DNA from: Cypionkella sinensis
Lineage (GTDB): Bacteria; Pseudomonadota; Alphaproteobacteria; Rhodobacterales; Rhodobacteraceae
Length of the DNA stretch: 64,000 bases
Reading direction: 5' to 3'
Assembly: GCF_042646385.1 (NCBI RefSeq)
Contig: NZ_JBHRTO010000001.1
Span: forward strand, 2,914,001-2,978,000
A program made the translations under genes and the position numbers. Positions 1-7,854 of the stretch are shown in pieces. The notes beneath the pieces were generated by a model. It saw only the letters and a program-made list of their open reading frames with translations. It searched no databases and was not told the DNA's origin. Each line of letters opens with the position of its first letter. The stretch's first letter is position 1.

Positions 1-1081
1 TGCGTTGCAAGGCTTGCCGATCCGCCAAGGTCATGCCCTGCGCATCCGGGCCAAAGGCCGCGCGCAGCGGGCCAGCGCCGTTCAGGCGATCTGACAGATA
101 GCCGACGCCCAGCGCGTAATTCTCGGCGTTGTTATAGCGCAGGATCACGTTGAAGTTCTGATACAGCAGGAATGCAGGCCCGCTCGATCCACCGGGCAGC
201 AGCAGCGATGCCGCGCCATGACCGCCCAAACTGCCATTCACCGCCCGCACGCCAAGGTCTGCCCAATCCGACCGCCCCTTGCCGCGCCCGGCAAGACCGG
301 TGTTGAAACCGCTCGGCAAAGTAACTTCCTGCCCCCAAGGCTGACCATGCGTCCAGCCGTTTTTCGATACATAGGCGGCGGTGGAGGCCAGCGCATCCGT
401 GGGATCATCGCTCCAGATATCGCGGCGGCCATCGCCGTTGAAATCGACCGCGAAGGCCTGATAGCTGGTGGGGATAAACTGGGTGTGACCCATCGCGCCC
501 GCCCAACTGCCCTGCATATTCTGCGCGGTGGTGTCGCCGTTTTGCAGGATCTTCAGCGCGGCGATCAGTTGCTGTTCAAAGAACGCAGCGCGTCGGCCTT
601 CATAGGCCAAGGTCGCCAGCGCCGATATGGTCGGCACGTTGCCGCGCCTTGTGCCGAAAAAGCTTTCCAAGCCCCAGAAGGCCGCGACGACATGCGGCTC
701 TACCCCATAACGGGCCTCAATCGCGCGCAAGGTCGGCATGTATTGCGCCAGCATCTGACGGCCCAAGGTCAGCCGTTCATCGCTGGCAGCGATGGCGAGG
801 TAATCTTCGGTCGTGCGGGTGAACTCGGTCTGATTGCGGTCTTTTTCGATCACGCCGGGGATGAAGCCCGAAGCGCGGAAGGCGGTGTCGAATGTGTTGG
901 CAGAGATACCCTTGGCCAAGGCGCGCGGGCGGAAGGCTTGCACCCAGGCGTCAAAGCCCGCGTCTGGCACCATCGGCATAGCAGCGGGGGCCGAGGCGCG
1001 CGGCGCAGAGCCGCCACCAACGCAAGCCGATAGCCCAAGCGCCGTGAGACCGAGTGAGAAATTGCGCCGGGACATCTGCAT
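1..1081 (-). CDS. Lytic murein transglycosylase, MltB family (3' part missing)
   Basis: Cleaves the MurNAc-GlcNAc bond of peptidoglycan in the periplasm with formation of 1,6-anhydroMurNAc. About 360 residues are visible and the reading frame runs off the left edge. The N-terminus has a twin-arginine-like stretch (SRRNFS, residues 4-9) followed by a lipobox-like LSAC with Cys20, so it is probably an envelope lipoprotein. The slt-type catalytic glutamate lies in AFWGLESFFG, followed by QGSWAGAMGHTQFIPTSY and an FNGDGRRDIW loop typical of the family. The last visible residues (TLADRQALQR) look like the start of a C-terminal peptidoglycan-binding domain. AGGAGG ends five bases before the chosen ATG; a second in-frame ATG lies six bases further in. 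Confidence 0.9.
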   Translation of the reverse strand, partial: MQMSRRNFSLGLTALGLSACVGGGSAPRASAPAAMPMVPDAGFDAWVQAFRPRALAKGISANTFDTAFRASGFIPGVIEKDRNQTEFTRTTEDYLAIAASDERLTLGRQMLAQYMPTLRAIEARYGVEPHVVAAFWGLESFFGTRRGNVPTISALATLAYEGRRAAFFEQQLIAALKILQNGDTTAQNMQGSWAGAMGHTQFIPTSYQAFAVDFNGDGRRDIWSDDPTDALASTAAYVSKNGWTHGQPWGQEVTLPSGFNTGLAGRGKGRSDWADLGVRAVNGSLGGHGAASLLLPGGSSGPAFLLYQNFNVILRYNNAENYALGVGYLSDRLNGAGPLRAAFGPDAQGMTLADRQALQR

Positions 1082-1319
1082 GAAAACCTCCTGCCTTTTG
1101 TTTTGCCGCCAGCTTAGTGGATTTGTGGCAAAGGGCAAACCGCTGCGGGCATTTCCGCTTAGGCTTGCCGGGATAGTGTCACCGCTTGGCAGATAGAAGG
1201 TTGGCTTTCTATCGCGCAGGCCTTAACAGGGACGCACTCACTTGGACCCGGTGTAAATCCGGGTGGCTATTCCGGCCGCCTATCCGCCGGATCACGCATC
1301 ACAGCGCGTCGTTACATTC

Positions 1320-2753
1320 ATGAACATTTACCAACACTACCTGCGCCAGTGGCAGCAGAATCCTGTCCGCGAACTGCTGGCAGGCGCAGTCGCCACCTTT
1401 GCGCTGATCCCCGAGGTCATCGCGTTTTCGTTTACCGCCGGGGTTGACCCGGCGGTGGGGTTGTATGCGTCTTTCGTGATCAGCATTGTCATCGCGTTTT
1501 TCGGTGGGCGACCGGCGATGATTTCTGCCGCTGCGGGGTCTGTCGCGCTGGTGGTTGCCCCCTTGGTGCAGGCGCATGGCGTGCAGTATCTGTTTGCGGC
1601 GGGGCTGCTGGGCGGGGCGTTTCAGATCCTGTTCGGCTTTGCGCGGCTCAGCTCGCTGATGCGCTATGTATCGAACTCGGTCCGGACAGGGTTTGTCAAC
1701 GCGCTGGCGGTGCTGATCTTTGCGGCGCAACTGCCGCATATCCTGGACGCGGGCGTGATGGGCTATGGCGTGATCGCGGCGGGGTTGGCGATTATTTACC
1801 TGATGCCCCGGCTGACCACCGCGATCCCGGCACCGTTGATTTGCGTGGTGGTGCTGACAGCAGTTTGCGTAGGCTTTGGCATCGACGTGCCGACGGTAGC
1901 CGATCTGGGCACGCTGCCCGATGGCCTGCCGACGTTCGCGCTGCCCGAAGTGCCGTTTGACCTTGATCTGCTGCGCGTGATCTTCCTGCCTGCCTTGGCC
2001 ATCGCCATGGTGGGCCTGCTGGAATCCCTGATGACGGCGGGAGTGGTAGATGATCAGACCGGCACGCCCTCGAACAAAGACGCCGAGGCGCGCGGGCTGG
2101 GGCTGGCGAATGTCGCGGCCAGCCTTTTTGGCGGGATCGCGGGTTGCGGGATGATCGGGCAAACCGTGTCGAATGTGAAATATGGCGGGCGCGGGCGGCT
2201 GTCGACCATGGCGGCGGGCGGGATTTTGCTATTGCTGATGGTGTCGCTGAAAGGTTTGGTGTCGCAGGTTCCGGTGGCGGCGCTGGTGGCGATCATGATC
2301 ATGGTGTCGATTGACACGCTGGATTGGGCATCGCTGCGGCGGTTGCGACAGACACCGGGCATGTCGAACCTTGTGATGCTGGCGACGGTAGCGGTGACGA
2401 TTGTCAGCCACAACCTTTCACTGGGGGTGCTGGTGGGCGTGTTGATGAGCGGCGTGTTCTTTGCCGCTAAGGTCGCGCGGATGCAGCATGTGACGCGCGA
2501 CGGTGACACTTACACGGTCGAGGGGCAGGTGTTCTTCGCCTCGGCCGGGGCGTTCATCGACGCGTTTGACCCGCTGGAGCATGACGGCCCGGTCAGCATT
2601 GATCTCAGCCGTGCAAACCTTTGGGACATCACCGCTATGGATGCGGTCGAAAAGGTGCGCGACAGATTCGCGCGGCATGGCCTGAAAGTCACCATCATCG
2701 GCCAGTCGAACCATCTGCTGGCAAGGGCCGGTGCCAAGCCGCTGCCGCTTTAG
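1320..2753 (+). CDS. SulP-family inorganic anion transporter with STAS domain
   Basis: Inner-membrane SulP/SLC26-type carrier for sulfate, bicarbonate or a similar anion; the substrate cannot be read from sequence. The 477-residue product has the family N-terminal pattern (RELLAGAVATFALIPEVIAF, then GVDPAVGLYASF), about ten to twelve hydrophobic segments, and a short C-terminal STAS domain from about residue 400 (VSIDLSRANLWDITAMDAVEKV). I start at the ATG of MNIYQHYLRQW because family members begin close to this motif; an in-frame GTG 57 bases upstream would add 19 residues of low quality. Neither start has a strong ribosome-binding site. Its stop codon overlaps the stop of the convergent betI-like gene by three to four bases. 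Confidence 0.88.
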   Translation: MNIYQHYLRQWQQNPVRELLAGAVATFALIPEVIAFSFTAGVDPAVGLYASFVISIVIAFFGGRPAMISAAAGSVALVVAPLVQAHGVQYLFAAGLLGGAFQILFGFARLSSLMRYVSNSVRTGFVNALAVLIFAAQLPHILDAGVMGYGVIAAGLAIIYLMPRLTTAIPAPLICVVVLTAVCVGFGIDVPTVADLGTLPDGLPTFALPEVPFDLDLLRVIFLPALAIAMVGLLESLMTAGVVDDQTGTPSNKDAEARGLGLANVAASLFGGIAGCGMIGQTVSNVKYGGRGRLSTMAAGGILLLLMVSLKGLVSQVPVAALVAIMIMVSIDTLDWASLRRLRQTPGMSNLVMLATVAVTIVSHNLSLGVLVGVLMSGVFFAAKVARMQHVTRDGDTYTVEGQVFFASAGAFIDAFDPLEHDGPVSIDLSRANLWDITAMDAVEKVRDRFARHGLKVTIIGQSNHLLARAGAKPLPL

Positions 2754-3361
2754 GCGGCAAGCTGTGCGCGCTCGGCCTCGGTCAGCAGCGCGACGGCCAC
2801 GCCCAGCACCAGCACGGCACCGTCTTGCGGGGTCAGCGGCTCTCCGGTGGCGCGGCGCAGCCAAAGCCCGTCAATCATCGTGCCCAACGCCAGCGCGATC
2901 TGCTTGAAGCGCGCATCCGGCAACACATCGCGGAACACCGAGGCAAGGTTGGATTGCAGCCGCGCGTAAAAGATCCGTTGCAGGCGGGCATAGCGCTGAT
3001 TGGTGGCAGAGGCCGCGCAGACCGAAAGCCAAGCGTTGGCGATGTTCGGCTCGAACAGGCCCTCGGGGAAGTTGCCGGCTATGATCGCCTCTAGCCGGCC
3101 CCAGCGTGTTGTCGCTTGAGCAAGGCCTGTCGCCACGGCCTCCATCAGCAAACGATTGTTCAGCCGCACCATGGCAAACAGCACATCTTCCTTGCCCTTG
3201 AAGTAATAAGACAGGATGCCCGGCGACATGCCCGCCTCGTCGCAAATCCGCTTGGTGGTCATGCCGCCCAGCCCGTGCTGCATGAACACGCGATGCGCAG
3301 CCTCGATCAATTCGCGGCGGCGGAGGTCTTCGATACGGGTGCGAAAAGCGATTTTGGTCAT
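2750..3361 (-). CDS. betI: TetR-family repressor of the BetI type
   Basis: Probable choline-responsive repressor. The 203-residue protein has the N-terminal TetR helix-turn-helix (RRRELIEAAHRVFMQHG, then TTKRICDEAGMSPGILSYYF at about residues 31-50) in the form characteristic of BetI, plus a ligand-binding C-terminal half (BetI_C-like). I use the ATG of MTKIAFRTRIEDLRRRELIEA; a longer frame upstream would run through the promoter region. It is divergent from a choline-binding protein gene, and the 102-bp gap contains a perfect inverted repeat (3403-3424) suited to a TetR dimer. This placement supports choline-linked control of the neighbouring operon. Other BetI targets such as betA or betB are not in the window. 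Confidence 0.85.
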   Translation of the reverse strand: MTKIAFRTRIEDLRRRELIEAAHRVFMQHGLGGMTTKRICDEAGMSPGILSYYFKGKEDVLFAMVRLNNRLLMEAVATGLAQATTRWGRLEAIIAGNFPEGLFEPNIANAWLSVCAASATNQRYARLQRIFYARLQSNLASVFRDVLPDARFKQIALALGTMIDGLWLRRATGEPLTPQDGAVLVLGVAVALLTEAERAQLAA

Positions 3362-3402
3362 GATTTCTGATAGCAGATCGAAAAACTGAACGCACATACA
3401 AA

Positions 3403-3424
3403 AATTTATATTGACGTATAAATT
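3403..3424. promoter_or_regulatory. Inverted repeat, candidate BetI operator
   Basis: Arms AATTTATA and TATAAATT are a perfect 8-bp match separated by a 6-bp spacer (TTGACG). It lies 41 bp from the betI start and 39 bp from the choX start, in an A/T-rich patch that contrasts with the surrounding GC-rich DNA. The spacer reads as a -35 element on the plus strand. A TetR-type dimer bound here would cover both divergent promoters. The assignment to BetI is inferred from position. Confidence 0.5.
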
Positions 3425-3463
3425 CGCTGCGCGCAGGTTTGGGGCAGCAATCAGGGGGAAATC

Positions 3464-4393
3464 ATGCGCAAGGTTCTGGCAGGCTTGTTGATCACGGCAA
3501 TGGCAGCGGGGGCGGCGCAAGCGGGCGAGCCCGAGGCCTGTAAAGCGGTGCGGATGTCAGATCTGGGCTGGACCGATATCGGCCTGACCAATGCCACCGC
3601 CGAAACCATCCTGAACGCGCTGGGCTATCAGGTGACGCAGAACCTGCTGAGCCTTGATGTGACCTTCGTGTCGATGCAGCGCGGCGATATTGACGTGTTT
3701 CAGGGCAACTGGCGGCCATTTCAGGATGTGCAATACGCCAAGTTCTTCGACGACGGCTCGGTCGAGCGGCTGGGCATGAACCTTGAAGGCGCGAAATATA
3801 CCCTCGCCGTGCCGAAATATGTCGCCGATGCCGGGGTACATAGTTTCAACGATCTGGCGGCGCATGCCGACAAGTTCGACAAGAAGATTTACGCGATCGA
3901 ACCGGGATCGAACCAGCCACTCTTGGATATGGTCGCGGCCAACGCGCATGGTCTCGGCGATTGGACCATCGTGGAAAGCTCTGAGGCCGGGATGCTGGCC
4001 GAGGTGGAACGCTCGGTCGCGCGCAAGGATTGGATTGCGTTTCTCGGCTGGCAGCCGCATCCGATGAACGTGGTCTATCAGATCGACTATCTCGCCGATG
4101 GCGATGCCGAGTTCGGCCCGAATTACGGCGGCGCTTCCGTCTACACCATTGCGCGCAAGGGCTATGCGCAGACCTGCCCGAATGTGTCGAAGTTCTTCAG
4201 CCAACTGGCGTTCAACATCGACTATGAAAACACCGGAATGCAGATGATCATGGGAGAGGGCATGGAGTTTCCCGCCGCAGCCACCGCGATGATGGCGAAA
4301 AACCCGGCCATGCTCGAGGCTTGGTTGAAGGATGTGACCACCTTTGACGGCCAGCCCGCCTTGCCTGCGGTAAAGGCCGCGCTGGGCCTCTAA
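3464..4393 (+). CDS. choX: Choline/betaine ABC transporter substrate-binding protein (ChoX-like)
   Basis: Periplasmic ligand-binding component for choline (OpuAC family), 309 residues. A Sec signal peptide is clear (MRKVLAGLLITAMAAGAAQA, cleavage before GEPEAC). The motifs that form the aromatic choline box in Sinorhizobium ChoX appear in order: GWTDIGL (Trp and Asp), QGNWRPF (Trp), KYTLAVP (Tyr), EPGSNQP (Asn) and FLGWQPHPMN (Trp). GGGG-rich Shine-Dalgarno sequence precedes the ATG. The gene is divergent from betI and followed after a single base by an alcohol dehydrogenase. The permease and ATPase genes (choW, choV), normally next to choX, are absent, so this component either serves a transporter encoded elsewhere or has another role. 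Confidence 0.88.
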   Translation: MRKVLAGLLITAMAAGAAQAGEPEACKAVRMSDLGWTDIGLTNATAETILNALGYQVTQNLLSLDVTFVSMQRGDIDVFQGNWRPFQDVQYAKFFDDGSVERLGMNLEGAKYTLAVPKYVADAGVHSFNDLAAHADKFDKKIYAIEPGSNQPLLDMVAANAHGLGDWTIVESSEAGMLAEVERSVARKDWIAFLGWQPHPMNVVYQIDYLADGDAEFGPNYGGASVYTIARKGYAQTCPNVSKFFSQLAFNIDYENTGMQMIMGEGMEFPAAATAMMAKNPAMLEAWLKDVTTFDGQPALPAVKAALGL

Positions 4394-4394
4394 C

Positions 4395-5408
4395 ATGGCG
4401 CTGATGCGAGCGGCGGTGATGAACGGCTTTGGCCAGCCTTTGCGGCTGGTCGATGTGGCCGTACCGGTGCCCGGACCGGGGGAAATCCTGATCCGGCTGG
4501 AAGCCAGCGGCGTCTGCCATTCCGATGTGCATATCTGGAAGGGCGATACGCAGGCCCCGGTTGCGCCTGATCCGTTCGTTCTGGGGCATGAAGGCGTGGG
4601 CGAGGTTGCCGCCATCGGCGCGGGCGTTGACGGCTGGGCGATTGGCGAGCGTGCCGGGGCGGCTTGGCTGCATGACACCTGCGGGGTTTGCGATGTCTGT
4701 CTGGCGGGCGAGGAAAGCTTTTGCGTCGCCCAGCGCGCGCATGGCTTCAACGTGCCGGGGACTTTCGCGGAATATGTGGTGGCGAAGGCAGCGTTTGCGG
4801 TGAAGGTTCCGGCAGGCGATGGCCCTGCGCTGGCACCGCTGATGTGCGCGGGCCTGACGGCCTATGGCGCGATAGAGCGGGCCAAGGTCGTGCATGGCGA
4901 GACTTGCGCGATCTTTGGCTGCGGCGGTCTGGGCCTGTTCGCCGTGCAACTGGCGGCGCGGCGGGGGGCGACGGTGGTGGCGGTTGATACCGACCCCGCC
5001 AAGCTGGAACTGGCGCGGCAAATGGGGGCGGATGCGGTCGAGCTTGCCACCGCGACCCTGCCCGAAACATGGCCAAGCAGCTTGCGCGCGCATGCCACGA
5101 TCAACTTTGCCCCCACCCCGCGCACCTGGCCCGCGATGCAGGCAGCGACGCGCCCCTTGGGGCGGATCATCGCGGCGGCGATGGTAGCAGAGCCCGTACC
5201 GCTTAGTCAGGAATGGCTGACTTGGACGGGCATCACGCTGACCGGCACCAGTGTGGGCACGCGGGCGCAGATGGCGGAGTTGATGGCCTTGCATCGGGCT
5301 AACCCGCTGGAAAGTGCGGTTGAAGTCATCCGCCTGCAAGACGCTTCGGACGCGCTGCGGGCGTTGGATGAAGGCCGCGCCAAGATGCGCTACAGCATCG
5401 CGTTCTAA
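4395..5408 (+). CDS. Zinc-dependent alcohol dehydrogenase (MDR superfamily)
   Basis: NAD(P)-dependent dehydrogenase of the medium-chain family, 337 residues; the substrate alcohol is unknown. The catalytic-zinc ligands are in GVCHSDVHIW and the GHEGVGEV signature, and a structural-zinc loop with four cysteines is seen in DTCGVCDVCLAGEESFC. The Rossmann motif is GCGGLGLFAVQLA with an acidic residue (AVDTD) at the end of beta-2, favouring NAD. The ATG is one base after the choX stop, so the two are almost certainly co-transcribed under BetI-type control. This suggests, without proving, a choline- or quaternary-amine-derived alcohol or aldehyde as substrate. A second start (MRAAVM) nine bases downstream is possible. 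Confidence 0.85.
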   Translation: MALMRAAVMNGFGQPLRLVDVAVPVPGPGEILIRLEASGVCHSDVHIWKGDTQAPVAPDPFVLGHEGVGEVAAIGAGVDGWAIGERAGAAWLHDTCGVCDVCLAGEESFCVAQRAHGFNVPGTFAEYVVAKAAFAVKVPAGDGPALAPLMCAGLTAYGAIERAKVVHGETCAIFGCGGLGLFAVQLAARRGATVVAVDTDPAKLELARQMGADAVELATATLPETWPSSLRAHATINFAPTPRTWPAMQAATRPLGRIIAAAMVAEPVPLSQEWLTWTGITLTGTSVGTRAQMAELMALHRANPLESAVEVIRLQDASDALRALDEGRAKMRYSIAF

Positions 5409-5473
5409 CCCGGCTTGGAACCGCCCTGCTTTCACGGCTATGCTGCCCAAATGGCGGCAATGAAAGCAAAGCG

Positions 5474-6229
5474 ATGCGCATCGACCTGAATTCTGATCTG
5501 GGTGAAGGCTACGGCCCGTGGGTCATGGGCGATGATGCAGCAATGTTGGGGCTGGTCAGCAGCGCCAACATCGCTTGCGGTGGCCATGCCAGCGATCCTG
5601 AAACGATGTTTCAGACCCTGCGGCTCGCGGCGCAAAATGGCGTCAGCATCGGTGCGCATCCGGGGTATAGTGATCCCTTGGGCTTTGGTCGCCGGGTGAT
5701 CCCGATGGCCCCGGCCGAGGTGGGGCGGATGGTGGCGGCGCAGATCGGCAGCTTGCAGGGCGTGGCAGCACTGGCAGGCGCGCGCGTGGCCTATGTCAAA
5801 CCGCATGGCGCGCTGGCCAATCTGGCGGCGGATGACCGCTCGGTGGCGGATGCGATTGCGCAGGCGGTGAAGGTGGTCTCACCGGATCTGGCGCTGCTGG
5901 CGATTTCGGGCACAGCACTGGAGGATGCAGCGCGCGCAGCGGGTATCGCGGTGTTCTCGGAAATCTTCGCCGACCGCGGCTATACGCCTGCGGGCCGTCT
6001 GGTGCCGCGCAGCCAACCTGGGGCGATGATCCATGACGCGCAGGCTGCGGTGACGCGGCTGCTGGCCTTCTTTGATACCGGGCTGATGCCGGTTGTGGGG
6101 GGTGATCCGATCCCGCTGGCGGCGCAGTCGATCTGCGTGCATGGCGACAGCCCCGGCGCGGTGGCGATGGCGCGCGAAATCCGCAGCCGTCTGACAGCGG
6201 CGGGCGTCACCATCGCCGCATTTCTCTAG
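5474..6229 (+). CDS. pxpA: 5-oxoprolinase subunit A (LamB/YcsF family)
   Basis: Subunit of the ATP-dependent, PxpABC-type 5-oxoprolinase, which opens pyroglutamate to glutamate in the cytoplasm. The 251-residue length is normal for the family. The N-terminal signature DLNSDLGEGYGPW is followed by SSANIACGGHASDPETM and GAHPGYSDPLGFGRR, then KPHGALANL and EIFADRGYTPAGRLVPRS, all standard YcsF motifs. It is followed after three bases by pxpB and then an overlapping pxpC, giving the canonical order. A 65-bp gap separates it from the alcohol dehydrogenase, so it may belong to the same transcript. Confidence 0.93.
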   Translation: MRIDLNSDLGEGYGPWVMGDDAAMLGLVSSANIACGGHASDPETMFQTLRLAAQNGVSIGAHPGYSDPLGFGRRVIPMAPAEVGRMVAAQIGSLQGVAALAGARVAYVKPHGALANLAADDRSVADAIAQAVKVVSPDLALLAISGTALEDAARAAGIAVFSEIFADRGYTPAGRLVPRSQPGAMIHDAQAAVTRLLAFFDTGLMPVVGGDPIPLAAQSICVHGDSPGAVAMAREIRSRLTAAGVTIAAFL

Positions 6230-6232
6230 CGC

Positions 6233-6913
6233 ATGCAGCCCAGCCCCACAGCGCCGATCTTTCGCCCCATCGCCGAGCGCGCGGTGCTGGTCGAGTTCGG
6301 CACAGCACTGAACGACGCGGCCCATGCGGCGGTGTTGCGGCTGGATCAGGCGCTGGCCACCACTCCCTGCCCCGGCCTGCGCGAGGCGGTTCCGGCCTTT
6401 GTCAATCTGCTGGTGGAGTTCGATCCACTGATCACCGATCACGCCAGCGTCACCGCCCATCTGCGCAACCTGTTGTCGCATAAGACCGCCGCCCGCGCGG
6501 TGCCAGCGCTGCGCGAGGTGTTGGTTTGCTATGATGACGCCCCCGATCTGGCTGCGGTGGCGCAGGCGACCGGGCTTGCGCCCGAGGCGGTGATCGCAGC
6601 ACACCTGTCGGGCGATTACGCTGTCGCGATGTATGGCTTCGCGCCCGGTTACGCCTATCTGTCCGGCGTGCCCACGCCGATCAGACTAGACCGCAAGCCT
6701 GCCCCGGTGCGCGATGTGCCCGCTGGATCGGTCATCATCGCGGGCGGGCAATGCCTTGTCACCACGCTGAAAATGCCAACCGGCTGGTGGATCATCGGCA
6801 GATCACCCACTCCGATCCTGACCCGCGACCCCGCCCGCCCGTTCCTGTTCGACATCGGCGACATGGTGAGGTTCCGTCGCATCAGCCGCGCGGAATACGA
6901 GGCCGCACGATGA
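6233..6913 (+). CDS. pxpB: 5-oxoprolinase subunit B (KipI / allophanate hydrolase subunit 1 family)
   Basis: Second subunit of the PxpABC 5-oxoprolinase, 226 residues. It has the family C-terminal motif MYGFAPGYAYLSGVP, then VPAGSVIIAGGQCLVTTLKMPTGWWIIG and a final FLFDIGDMVRF. In Bacillus the homologue KipI also inhibits the KinA sporulation kinase, but there is no reason to expect that role here. The start is three bases after the pxpA stop and the stop overlaps the pxpC start in an ATGA, indicating translational coupling. Confidence 0.93.
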   Translation: MQPSPTAPIFRPIAERAVLVEFGTALNDAAHAAVLRLDQALATTPCPGLREAVPAFVNLLVEFDPLITDHASVTAHLRNLLSHKTAARAVPALREVLVCYDDAPDLAAVAQATGLAPEAVIAAHLSGDYAVAMYGFAPGYAYLSGVPTPIRLDRKPAPVRDVPAGSVIIAGGQCLVTTLKMPTGWWIIGRSPTPILTRDPARPFLFDIGDMVRFRRISRAEYEAAR

Positions 6914-7854
6914 GCGATGCGACCGTGACCATCAGCTTCGCCGGACCGCATGTCAGTATTCAGGACGCAGGCCGCCCCGGTCTGATGCGCTATGGCGTGC
7001 CCGCCTCTGGCCCGATGGACCGCACCAGCTTTGCGCTGGCCAATGCGGCGCTGGGCAATCCGCCGGGGCATCCGGGGATCGAGGTTTCACTGGGCGGGCT
7101 GACGCTGCATTGCGCGGGTGCTGCGGTGACTGTGGCGATTGCGGGCGGTGGGTTCATCGCAGAAATCGGTGGGCGCAGGTTGGGAAGCTGGTGCGTGCTG
7201 ACGCTGCATCCGGGCGAAAGCCTGACCCTGCGCCCCGGCCCTTGGGGCAGTTGGTGCTACCTTGCCATCGCGGGTGATCTGCGCGCCGAAAGCTGGCTGG
7301 GCAGCCGCGCCACGCATGGATCATCCGGGTTTGGCGGTGGCAGGCTGACCAGTGGCCAGCGCCTGACCATCGCCGCGCCAAAGCTGCTGCCACAACGCGA
7401 AGGCCCAATCGCCTGCCCGGTCTGGGCCCGGCCACGCCATCTGCTGCGCTGCACCCTTGGCCCACAGGATCGGTTTTTCAGCACCGAAACTCTGGCCCGC
7501 TTCACCGAATCCCGGTTTGAAACCACCACCGCCTTTGACCGCATGGGGATGCGGCTGGCTGGCCCCATGATCGCCCCCGAAAACGCGCTGTCTATCCCGT
7601 CCGAGCCGATCCTGCGCGGCGCGGTGCAGGTGTCGGGCGATGGGGTGGCGACGGTGCTGCTGTCAGACCACCAGACCACTGGCGGCTATCCGAAAATCGC
7701 CACAGTGCTGGGCTGCGATCTGGAGGCTTTCGTGCAATGCCGCCCGCGCGATGCGGTGATGTTTCAAGCCGTGACACCCGCCGAAGCCATTGCGATCACG
7801 CGGCAAAACGCCCAGCGCCTTGCCGCTTTCACGGATCGCCTGCGCGGCGTTTAG
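6910..7854 (+). CDS. pxpC: 5-oxoprolinase subunit C (KipA / allophanate hydrolase subunit 2 family)
   Basis: Third subunit of the pyroglutamate-opening enzyme, 314 residues. The N-terminal signature SIQDAGRPGLMRYGVPASGPMD and the following ANAALGNPPGHPGIEV are diagnostic for the family, as is the late stretch VATVLLSDHQTTGGYPKIATV. I place the start at the ATG of MSDATVTISF, which overlaps the pxpB stop; an open frame continuing upstream is only read-through of pxpB. The stop overlaps that of the convergent gnd gene by four bases. Confidence 0.93.
   Translation: MSDATVTISFAGPHVSIQDAGRPGLMRYGVPASGPMDRTSFALANAALGNPPGHPGIEVSLGGLTLHCAGAAVTVAIAGGGFIAEIGGRRLGSWCVLTLHPGESLTLRPGPWGSWCYLAIAGDLRAESWLGSRATHGSSGFGGGRLTSGQRLTIAAPKLLPQREGPIACPVWARPRHLLRCTLGPQDRFFSTETLARFTESRFETTTAFDRMGMRLAGPMIAPENALSIPSEPILRGAVQVSGDGVATVLLSDHQTTGGYPKIATVLGCDLEAFVQCRPRDAVMFQAVTPAEAIAITRQNAQRLAAFTDRLRGV

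Noticed and set aside
218..1033. Long plus-strand frame over the first kilobase
   Set aside because: The opposite strand encodes a clear MltB-type transglycosylase with signal peptide, Shine-Dalgarno and catalytic motif; the plus frame has no family features.
1193..1213. Inverted repeat GATAGAA with TTCTATC between the transglycosylase and sulP
   Set aside because: It is short, with a bulge-like spacer, and there is no known regulator to link to it; not strong enough to annotate.
3557..5450. Long minus-strand frames opposite choX, adh and pxpA
   Set aside because: Arg/His/Pro-rich shadow frames typical of GC-rich DNA; the plus strand genes have complete family motifs.
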